A stretch of DNA of 13,942 bases from DATEMK01 sp039914625 (GTDB lineage: Bacteria > Bacteroidota > Bacteroidia > AKYH767-A > OLB10): positions 1-13,942 of the forward strand of contig JBDSOU010000155.1 of NCBI GenBank assembly GCA_039914625.1, in the 5' to 3' direction. Below, in pieces: positions 7,763-13,779 of this stretch (positions are counted from its first letter, which is position 1; every line of letters starts with the position of its first letter). The position numbers were made by a program, and so were the translations under genes. The notes below the pieces were generated by a model. That model did not search any database. It was not told the DNA's origin and saw only the letters and a program-made list of their open reading frames with translations.

Positions 7763-8320
7763 CTATCTCAACACAAATTTTTCCCTTTGTGGCTGCGGAA
7801 ATAAATCCTCAATATTAAAAGCAAAGATTTTTTTTAGCATGTTTTTAATGCCATCAAAAGAATGGGGCTTTTGAATATAGAGGTTAGCTCCCTTTTTATA
7901 AGTATGGTCAACCTGTTCAATATTGGCTGTTGTGGAATAAATTAATACAGGAATATTTTTCAACTTCTCATTATTTTTTAATTCTTCGAGGCATTCAAAC
8001 CCGTTTTTGCAGGGCATATTCAAATCGAGAAAAATCAAATCCGGCAAGTCTTTTTGTGTTTCATTCAACAGGTTTATCATTTCTTCACCATCATTAGTTG
8101 TAGTAACTTTCACCGAGGGTGCAACTGCCTGTACAGCTTCTTTAAAAAATTCGCGGTCATCTTCATCATCATCAGCCAGCAATACATGCAAGGGAGTATT
8201 CCCTATCAGGGATGCTAATTCTTTTTGATGCTCTTCGTTTATTTTGCCATCATTTTTAAGAGCGCTGAAAAAATTGCCTAACGCTCCATAAAGAGGATTA
8301 TGTGAAAGTGCAATAGCCAT
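7763..8320 (-). CDS. Single-domain response regulator (REC) with a 40-residue N-terminal extension
   Basis: This 185-residue protein has one receiver domain, about residues 43-168, and no output domain. The acidic cluster is at 50-52 (DDD), the phospho-acceptor is D99 in LIFLDLNMP, the switch Ser/Thr is in IYSTT (127-131) and the conserved Lys is K151 (QKP). The type resembles the Rcp1-like receivers that serve phytochrome-like kinases. It is a close relative of the regulator at 10170-10607, sharing DEDDREFFKEA-type and LKNIPVLIYST-type stretches, but carries an extra 40 residues at the N-terminus and about 15 more after the receiver. The extension has no recognisable motif; a TTG at codon 44 would remove it, but the ATG sits below a plausible -7 element. 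It lies 65 bases downstream of the ethylene-receptor-like kinase on the same strand and probably accepts phosphate from it (inference). Confidence 0.92.
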   Translation of the reverse strand: MAIALSHNPLYGALGNFFSALKNDGKINEEHQKELASLIGNTPLHVLLADDDEDDREFFKEAVQAVAPSVKVTTTNDGEEMINLLNETQKDLPDLIFLDLNMPCKNGFECLEELKNNEKLKNIPVLIYSTTANIEQVDHTYKKGANLYIQKPHSFDGIKNMLKKIFAFNIEDLFPQPQREKFVLR

Positions 8321-8363
8321 AATTGGAATTTTTAAAAGTTTTAAGAGCGTAAAATAAACTGTG

Positions 8364-8371
8364 CAAATATA
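8364..8371 (-). promoter_or_regulatory. Possible -7 element for the downstream response regulator
   Basis: On the minus strand the sequence TATATTTG matches TAnnTTTG. It lies in the 65-base gap between the kinase stop and the regulator start, about 43 bases above the ATG. No good -33 TTG is found at the usual distance, so this is a weak call; the gene may simply be read through from the kinase. Confidence 0.3.
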
Positions 8372-8385
8372 GGCGTTTAATGTTT

Positions 8386-10017
8386 TTAATTTTGTTTTAT
8401 ATTCCGTTCAAAGTTAACTTGAGATGAAGGTAAAATAAGATTGAACACAGTTCCTTTGCCCGGTTCGCTGGTTGCATTTATAAGTCCGTGATGATTGTCA
8501 ACAATTTTCTTACAGATCGCCAGTCCAATGCCTGTGCCTTCATATTTTGTATGAGTACTTAACCGTTGAAAAGCTTCAAAAATGCGTTCGGCATATTTCG
8601 GTTCAAACCCAATTCCATTATCACGGACTGTAATTTTATAAAATTTTTCTCTCCCCCAGTAATTGCTTTCGTCCCATTCTGCAAATTTATAATGCGCTTT
8701 AATATGAAAAGGCACTTCTATTTGTGAACCGGTTATATTTTCCAAACGAATTTCAATTTGAGGAGCTGTATCCGGACTTCTGAATTTAATTGCATTCCCA
8801 ATTAAATTTTGAAAAAGCTGTCCCATTTGCGTATTGTTACCTTCTATAACAGGCAAAGGGTCAGCTATTATTTTTGCATTGCTCTTTTCAATTACTACTT
8901 CCATATCTGAAAGCACATTTTTTAATACGAGGCTCAAATCCGTTTTTTCAAAAACATACGTAGCCGATGACATCTTCGAAAAATTTAAAATATCTTCTAT
9001 CAGCTTTTGCATCCGGTCTGCGGCATCAATTATCTTTTCCCTGTATTGTTCTCTTTGAGGTTCGTGGATTTCATCTGCTCCCACCCCCTGCAGGCGGGAG
9101 ATATATGTTTTTATTTTTCTCAAAGGTTCCTGCAAATCATGTGAAGCCACATAAGCGAATTTCTGCAGCTCCGTATTCATAGCTTCAAGGTCTGCTGATT
9201 TTATTAACAATTCTTTTTCTGTTTTCTTTTGTTCGGTAACATCCTGTCCCGTGCCTATCATTTTAATAACCTCACCATTTGCATTCGTTATTACTTCACC
9301 TCTTGCATGATGCATTTTTGTCTTACCGTCAGCAGTTATAATACGGTGATAATATTCTGAAAATTTTTTTTCAGTAAATGCCTGTTTGATGCAGGTATCC
9401 ACATTGGCGCGGTCATCCGGATGCACATGCTCTAAAAATTTTTCATACGATAAGCCTTCCTCGCTGACCGACATTCCATACATTCTGAATAATTGATCGG
9501 ACCATATTACCTTGTTCGTAGCAACATTCCATTCCCAATGCCCCATGCGCGCAATTTCCTGGGCTTCATTCAGTTTTTGATTTTTAAATTTTAATTCTTC
9601 CTCTGCTTTCTTTCTTTGTTCGACTTCTGCTTCCAATTCTTTAGAAGATTTTAATGAAAAAGCAGCAGGCAGCATTTTAAAAAGATTATAAACCGTAAGC
9701 CAGCTAAGAACACCGGTGATAAAACGTATGAGCGCACTTAATCGATAAAATGGATACCAGAAGATTATTGCATCCAATAAATGGGTAAGCCCGCATGCAA
9801 GAATAAATGCTGCAAACAAAAAATATATTCTATGAAAACGCAGTTCCTTTCGCCTGGATATATAGCTGACAATAATGATAGGTATTGCAAAATAAGCAGA
9901 CCATATAAGTAAATCACTGATGATGTAAAACCATCCGTGAAATTCAGTCCACTGTCCGCAATGCCAGCGCGGAGGAAATCCGGAGGTATCAAAGAGACCT
10001 TTAAAAAAATCAAGCAT
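8386..10017 (-). CDS. Membrane histidine kinase with ethylene-receptor-like N-terminal domain and PAS domain
   Basis: This 543-residue sensor kinase has three predicted membrane helices (about 30-53, 63-86, 92-115), a coiled coil (about 122-152), a PAS/PAC domain (about 155-265), a HisKA domain (H293 in VASHDLQEPLRK) and an HATPase domain. The ATPase shows an N box at 400-411 with N404 and N408, G1 RDNGIGF, an F box IFEAFQRL and G2 GTGIGLAICKKIV. The membrane domain carries YIISDLLIWSAYFAIP (31-46) and FILACGLTHLLD (71-82). Aligned to plant ETR1, D35, Y42, P46, I72, C75 and H79 match D25, Y32, P36, I62, C65 and H69, all with an offset of ten. In ETR1, C65 and H69 bind the Cu(I) cofactor for ethylene. 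Binding of ethylene or another small ligand here is inferred, not shown. Receiver genes on the same strand flank it on both sides. Kinase assignment is secure; the sensor-domain assignment is strong. Confidence 0.95.
   Translation of the reverse strand: MLDFFKGLFDTSGFPPRWHCGQWTEFHGWFYIISDLLIWSAYFAIPIIIVSYISRRKELRFHRIYFLFAAFILACGLTHLLDAIIFWYPFYRLSALIRFITGVLSWLTVYNLFKMLPAAFSLKSSKELEAEVEQRKKAEEELKFKNQKLNEAQEIARMGHWEWNVATNKVIWSDQLFRMYGMSVSEEGLSYEKFLEHVHPDDRANVDTCIKQAFTEKKFSEYYHRIITADGKTKMHHARGEVITNANGEVIKMIGTGQDVTEQKKTEKELLIKSADLEAMNTELQKFAYVASHDLQEPLRKIKTYISRLQGVGADEIHEPQREQYREKIIDAADRMQKLIEDILNFSKMSSATYVFEKTDLSLVLKNVLSDMEVVIEKSNAKIIADPLPVIEGNNTQMGQLFQNLIGNAIKFRSPDTAPQIEIRLENITGSQIEVPFHIKAHYKFAEWDESNYWGREKFYKITVRDNGIGFEPKYAERIFEAFQRLSTHTKYEGTGIGLAICKKIVDNHHGLINATSEPGKGTVFNLILPSSQVNFERNIKQN
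9078..9100. repeat. GC-rich imperfect palindrome inside the kinase gene
   Basis: CTCCC (9078-9082) and GGGAG (9096-9100) flank the perfect palindrome CCTGCAGG (9087-9094). The 23 bases are about 78% G+C in an AT-rich gene. They encode part of SRLQGVGA, in the turn between the two HisKA helices, where length variation is tolerated. This could be a small mobile palindrome captured in frame, or chance. Confidence 0.35.
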
Positions 10018-10043
10018 GTGAATTCTGATTAATAATTTTTTTT

Positions 10044-10051
10044 CAAATGTA
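10044..10051 (-). promoter_or_regulatory. Possible -7 element of the ethylene-receptor-like kinase gene
   Basis: TACATTTG on the minus strand matches TAnnTTTG exactly and would start transcription roughly 20 bases before the kinase ATG. This is the same short leader length as proposed for the RRM gene. The -33 position has no clear TTG. If active, the kinase is transcribed independently of the receiver gene upstream. Confidence 0.4.
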
Positions 10052-10067
10052 CAGAATCACTTTATTT

Positions 10068-10157
10068 CTAATTTGCAGTCCAGAAATTAATACCACCTTT
10101 CACTTGACCAATAGCGGTACTTGCCCCAAATGTAAAGGCATTGGTTCCGACCGTGTA
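10068..10157 (-). pseudogene. Coding-like remnant (29 codons) between receiver and kinase genes
   Basis: After the receiver gene's stop, the same reading frame stays open and gives YTVGTNAFTFGASTAIG, then a short Gly-rich end FWTAN and a TAG stop at 10068-10070. The composition (alternating small, polar and aromatic residues) is that of a real beta-rich protein end, perhaps a surface or outer-membrane protein, rather than random AT-rich DNA. There is no credible start of its own. I do not recognise the family. It may be the C-terminal tail of a lost gene, stranded by rearrangement. Confidence 0.35.
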
Positions 10158-10169
10158 CCATAGGAGATG

Positions 10170-10607
10170 TTAGTTTTTATTTTTAGGAATTGGTTCTTTT
10201 TCCCAGTCTGTAATTAATACTTTTTTAATATCTTCTTTAAGCCTTGGAAAATTGCTGGGTTTGTGTAAATAAAAATGAGCACCCAGGCTATATGACTTTT
10301 CTATTTCAGCAAGATTTGCCGAAGTCGAATAAATAATAACCGGAATGTTTTTGAGGCGTTCATTCTTTTTTATAAGTTCCATGCATTCGAAACCGTTTAT
10401 CAGCGGCATATTCAAATCAAGCAATATAAGCTGCGGAAGCTGTATAGCCGGTTTCTCAAGAAAGTTCATAAGCTCAAACCCGTCTTCCGCTACGCGCAGG
10501 TCGTAAGCCAATTTAAGCTCTGAAAAAGCTTCTTTAAAAAATGACCGATCATCCTCATCATCTTCGGCAAGTATGATGTATTTTTTTTCTTTGTTTGATA
10601 ATACCAT
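10170..10607 (-). CDS. Single-domain response regulator (REC only)
   Basis: This 145-residue protein consists of a receiver domain (about residues 9-133) and a short Lys-rich tail. It has acidic residues E15-D16-D17, phospho-acceptor D64 in LILLDLNMP, switch residues in IYSTS (92-96) and conserved K116 (HKP). No DNA-binding or enzymatic output domain is present, so it should act by protein-protein contact or as a phosphate shuttle. It is closely related to the receiver at 7763-8320, and the two bracket the ethylene-receptor-like kinase on the same strand; a gene duplication around the kinase is likely. The gap to the kinase start is 152 bases and contains a coding-like remnant. The ATG at 10607 directly precedes the receiver fold. 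Confidence 0.93.
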   Translation of the reverse strand: MVLSNKEKKYIILAEDDEDDRSFFKEAFSELKLAYDLRVAEDGFELMNFLEKPAIQLPQLILLDLNMPLINGFECMELIKKNERLKNIPVIIYSTSANLAEIEKSYSLGAHFYLHKPSNFPRLKEDIKKVLITDWEKEPIPKNKN

Positions 10608-10965
10608 ATCAATAAAGTTTTATTAATAACTTAAATTCTGTTAGGTTACGCAAAATACATACCCCATACTAAGAGGCTTATTTACCATAATTTTTAAAGA
10701 GATGTTTAACAAGTGAGGAAATAAGTCTACAAGGTATATTAAAGAATATGGCTTAAATTTAGCGATGACAATTAATTTAAAAATATCTTCTGTGAAATAT
10801 TATTAACAATTACCGGTTCATTTATTTTTTTTAATTTACAAGTAAACCTGTGTTTTATTATCTTAATAAGTTGTACGTTTGGTTTTTGTATTTTTATTTG
10901 TAATCTTTATAAAGGAATACCACTTGGAAAAAAGTTATTCCATTAATAGACTGAAAATAAAATAA
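10608..10965. promoter_or_regulatory. Divergent intergenic region between the two signalling units
   Basis: These 358 very AT-rich bases separate the minus-strand receiver gene from the plus-strand hybrid kinase and must hold both promoters. A plus-strand candidate is described separately. On the minus strand a TATTTTG stretch near 10650-10656 is one base short of TAnnTTTG and lacks a clear -33 element. I see no coding frame, no strong hairpin and no operator-like palindrome. Confidence 0.5.
10849..10881 (+). promoter_or_regulatory. Candidate promoter of the hybrid kinase gene
   Basis: TACGTTTG (10874-10881) matches the -7 consensus TAnnTTTG. TGTG at 10849-10852, 21 bases upstream, is a one-mismatch version of the TTTG -33 element. 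Transcription would start near 10888, giving a leader of about 78 bases. Confidence 0.4.
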
Positions 10966-12906
10966 ATGACAAAGACTCATTTAAAAGAAACTGAAAATAT
11001 ATTTAGGTTGGCGCTTGATGCTGCTCCTGGTGCTTTGTTGATGATGAATGATGACCGCAAAATTATATTGGTCAACCGCCAGACTGAAAAGTTATTCGGC
11101 TATTCCCGCAAAGAGCTTATAGGAAAAAACATAAAATTACTTTTACCTCAGCGCCTTCGTGAATCATTTAATGATTATTGGTCCGTGTTAGTAAAAGGTA
11201 ATCTTCCCGAGGAAATCAGGGCAGCCCTTGATTTTTGGGGGATTGATAAAAATGGCAATGAATTTCCGATGGAAATTGCGATAAACCCTTTTTTAACAGA
11301 AGAAGGAGTCATGGTGTTGAGTAGCATCAACAATATTACCCAGCGTAAAAAAGATGAAGAGCAGTTAAGAGAAGCAAAAGAAAAAGCGGAACATTTGTCC
11401 AGGGCGCGCCAGGAATTTTTGTCAGTGATGAGCCATGAAATGAGAACACCTTTAAATGCAGTAGTTGGTATTTCATATTTGCTTGCTGAAGGTGAGCTTA
11501 CTCCTGAACAGGAGGAAAATATCAGTATCCTTCAGTTTTCAGCACAAAATCTTTTGTCCCTTATCAATAATATACTTGATTTTTCAAAAATAGAATCCGG
11601 CATGCTGCAGCTGGAGCAAATAGATTTTAATTTTAATGAGCTTTTAAGCAGGATGATGGATTCATTCAGTCATAATGCACAGGAGAAACAGTTAAAGTTG
11701 AATTTACAAACAGCAATGGATATTCCTGAAATTTTAAATGGTGATCCGGCAAGGCTTACCCAGGTTTTGACTAACCTTCTTCACAATGCAATAAAGTTTA
11801 CAGAACATGGAGAAGTGAGATTGGGAGTGAAAACATTGTCTCAGGATGATGAAAAGATTATTATTCAATTTGAGATTTCAGATACTGGCATTGGTATTGA
11901 AAGCGACCGGCTGCATGAAATTTTTAATAGCTATACTCAGGCAAAACCTTCTATTACAAGGCAATTCGGAGGTTCAGGTCTTGGTCTTACTATCTGTAAA
12001 AAGCTTATACATATAATGGGTGGTGAAATACTAGTTAAAAGCGAACTAAATAAAGGTTCTGTTTTTAGTTTTCATCTGGAGTTCCTGCTCGCTACAAAAG
12101 GAGCGCAAAAATTAGTAAGCCAGCGCTATGAACGTAATTTTGATCTTAAGGGTGTAAAAGTGCTTTTAGTAGAAGATAATGTAACGAACCAAACGCTCGC
12201 AAAAAAATTCATTACTCGCTGGGGTGCTATGGTGGATACTGCTGAAAATGGCCTGGTTGCTGTTAAAAAAGTGAATGAAACTCCCTATGACCTAGTGCTA
12301 ATGGACCTGCAGATGCCGGTGATGGATGGTTATAAAGCCAACCGTATTATTCGTGACTTAGGTTATACATCTGAAAAGCTTCCTGTCATTGCTCTTTCAG
12401 CATATATGCTTGACGAGGTGAAAACAAAAATCCGTGCAGCCGGGATGGATGACTATCTTTCCAAGCCTATTGATCCGCATGAGCTTTATCGCAAGATTGT
12501 TAAAAACATAAAACGAAAACAACGCAACCAGGAGGAATCATTTTTAATCATTGATAACGAAGTAGAGGTTTTGAGCATAGAGCAGCTTATGGAAACATTT
12601 GACAAATCATTCCAGCAAGAATTTTTAAAGTTGCTCGAAAAAGAATTCAGGGATTTTCGTGAAAAAATTTTTATTGCGGTAAAAGGACACAATTTAGAAA
12701 CCATACGACAGCTAATTCATAGAATTACTCCATCCTTAAAACGCTTTAAAAATCAAATACTATTATCTGCCCTTGATGAACTTAAAAAATTAATGTTGAC
12801 TGATCCACCATCTGAAAAGATTGAAGAACAATTGAAAAAAGTACATGAGGAATGTAATATCATTTTTAACACCCTGAATCAGATGAAGAAAAAATATAGT
12901 CCTTAA
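10966..12906 (+). CDS. Soluble PAS hybrid histidine kinase with REC and HPt domains
   Basis: This 646-residue multi-step phosphorelay protein has no membrane segment, so it is cytoplasmic. Domain order: PAS (about 8-128; contains NRQTEKLFGYSRKELIGKN), short coiled coil (130-148), HisKA with H157 in SVMSHEMRTPLN, HATPase (about 255-375; N box with N270 and N274, DTGIG 306-310, G2 GGSGLGLTICKKL 335-347), receiver (about 396-515; E403-D404, D447 in LVLMDLQMP, K500 in SKP) and a C-terminal HPt helical domain (about 535-640). The HPt acceptor is probably H585 in LIHRITPSLKRF, which diverges from the usual H-x-L-K-G-S form but keeps the His, Pro-Ser and Lys seen in other Bacteroidota HPt domains. 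The order implies transfer H157 to D447 to H585 and then to an outside receiver. The two nearby single-domain receivers are natural candidates (inference). Confidence 0.95.
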   Translation: MTKTHLKETENIFRLALDAAPGALLMMNDDRKIILVNRQTEKLFGYSRKELIGKNIKLLLPQRLRESFNDYWSVLVKGNLPEEIRAALDFWGIDKNGNEFPMEIAINPFLTEEGVMVLSSINNITQRKKDEEQLREAKEKAEHLSRARQEFLSVMSHEMRTPLNAVVGISYLLAEGELTPEQEENISILQFSAQNLLSLINNILDFSKIESGMLQLEQIDFNFNELLSRMMDSFSHNAQEKQLKLNLQTAMDIPEILNGDPARLTQVLTNLLHNAIKFTEHGEVRLGVKTLSQDDEKIIIQFEISDTGIGIESDRLHEIFNSYTQAKPSITRQFGGSGLGLTICKKLIHIMGGEILVKSELNKGSVFSFHLEFLLATKGAQKLVSQRYERNFDLKGVKVLLVEDNVTNQTLAKKFITRWGAMVDTAENGLVAVKKVNETPYDLVLMDLQMPVMDGYKANRIIRDLGYTSEKLPVIALSAYMLDEVKTKIRAAGMDDYLSKPIDPHELYRKIVKNIKRKQRNQEESFLIIDNEVEVLSIEQLMETFDKSFQQEFLKLLEKEFRDFREKIFIAVKGHNLETIRQLIHRITPSLKRFKNQILLSALDELKKLMLTDPPSEKIEEQLKKVHEECNIIFNTLNQMKKKYSP

Positions 12907-13007
12907 TGTTCAATATCATTTCACATTTTTATTAATACAATTCTCCCAAAACTAAAAAATAGTTGAAAAGGTATAAATAAAATTTTTGTAAAATTGAAAA
13001 ACTATTT

Positions 13008-13069
13008 ATCAGACTTCATTATATCTCAACATACTTTTTTAAAATCTTCAAGAAGTCTGATTTTTTTTT
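13008..13069 (+). terminator. Long-loop hairpin with T-tract after the hybrid kinase
   Basis: ATCAGACTTC (13008-13017) pairs perfectly with GAAGTCTGAT (13052-13061), ten base pairs around a 34-base loop, and nine T follow (13061-13069). It is about 100 bases after the kinase stop and is the likely terminator. The long loop is unusual, and part of a small RNA would also fit. Confidence 0.55.
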
Positions 13070-13088
13070 AGATCTATGCGATCCTTTT

Positions 13089-13120
13089 ATCCAATCTGTT
13101 CGGAATATTGGATTGTTTTT
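13089..13120 (+). terminator. Second hairpin with short T-tract
   Basis: ATCCAAT (13089-13095) pairs with ATTGGAT (13107-13113), seven base pairs around an 11-base loop, followed by GTTTTT. It lies 20 bases after the first T-tract, so it could be a back-up terminator or the end of a short separate transcript. Confidence 0.4.
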
Positions 13121-13250
13121 GTCCTATGAAAGTTGAATAATAGATACTAAATTAAAAGTTAGCACTGTCGAAGGGTAAAAAAAGTTCCATACTTTTATTT
13201 AATTTTTTTCGAAATATGCTGGCATAATCTTTTTTTTTTCGGGATTAGTA

Positions 13251-13367
13251 CCTCGTTCAGGTAACGGCAGCAAAAGCAGCAGCGATTCATCAGGCGACAA
13301 GAGTAAGAAGAGATCCTTTTCAGGCAGCAAAAGTTCAGACAACGGCACATCATCTTCACGCAGCTAA
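13251..13367 (+). pseudogene. Ser/Lys/Gly-rich C-terminal tail of a lost gene
   Basis: From about 13251 the composition changes abruptly from T-rich to coding-like. One frame reads PRSGNGSKSSSDSSGDKSKK, then RSFSGSKSSDNGTSSSRS and TAA at 13365-13367. The element GGCAGCAAAAG occurs twice in frame (13266-13276 and 13323-13333), 57 bases or 19 codons apart, encoding GSKS-type repeats. Such tails are typical of Bacteroidota RNA-binding proteins and DEAD-box RNA helicases, but the low complexity prevents a firm call. Upstream the frame runs into T-rich DNA and a stop at 13200-13202 with no conserved domain, so only the tail survives. Not expected to be expressed. Confidence 0.5.
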
Positions 13368-13413
13368 GCTGGAAAGAATGTGTGATTTGAACCGTTAAAA
13401 ATTAATACAATTC

Positions 13414-13779
13414 ATGTTTAACAATTATTCACATCTCTTTTCGCATCCTTCCGATAAAGAAGATTCTTTAGATATGGAATTTGAAGCCTGCAAACGGGCT
13501 GGAGTGGATGTTACCATGCAAAATGAAATTCCGGGAATGCATAACCGGAATATGAAAACGCTTGTTTTTAAAAACCAAGGGCAGTTTCATCCGCTAAAAT
13601 ATCTCAAAGGTTTATGCAAAACGATTACCATCAACGGAGGTAAAATATTCACCGAAACACATGTAAATGAAATTGATGCCACGGGAATTGTATCAGACGA
13701 AGGTTTTAAAATTTCAGCCAAACATATAGTTGTTGCAACAAACTCACCTGTAAATAACAATGGTTCGGTAGTTATTTAA
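13414..13779 (+). pseudogene. Internal fragment of an FAD-dependent oxidoreductase (DAO/Rieske type)
   Basis: The 121-codon frame matches the middle of the roughly 500-residue FAD-dependent oxidoreductases (D-amino-acid-oxidase superfamily, often with a C-terminal Rieske domain) found in Bacteroidota. Recognisable parts are LFSHPSDKEDSL, AGVDVTMQNEIPG, GQFHPLKYLKGLC, a GGKIFTETHVNEID strand and AKHIVVATNSPVNN, the segment that normally precedes the second FAD-contacting region. The N-terminal dinucleotide-binding Gly motif and the whole C-terminal half are absent, so it cannot be a working enzyme. Similarity appears to end near 13757; the last residues (GSVVI) and the stop come from the adjoining sequence. 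The ATG at 13414 is probably fortuitous, and the 13-base repeat copy abuts it. Confidence 0.75.

Larger units (their letters stand above)
12907..13250. other. AT-rich intergenic zone with two hairpins
   Basis: No gene is supported here. It contains two inverted repeats annotated separately. It also contains the first copy (12931-12943) of the 13-base sequence ATTAATACAATTC, which recurs at 13401-13413 immediately before the FAD-oxidoreductase fragment. The T-rich tract at 13230-13239 has no stem before it. Confidence 0.5.

Noticed and set aside
8834..9182. Plus-strand open frames within the kinase gene
   Set aside because: They are antisense shadows of the well-supported kinase coding sequence, with no family resemblance or start signals.
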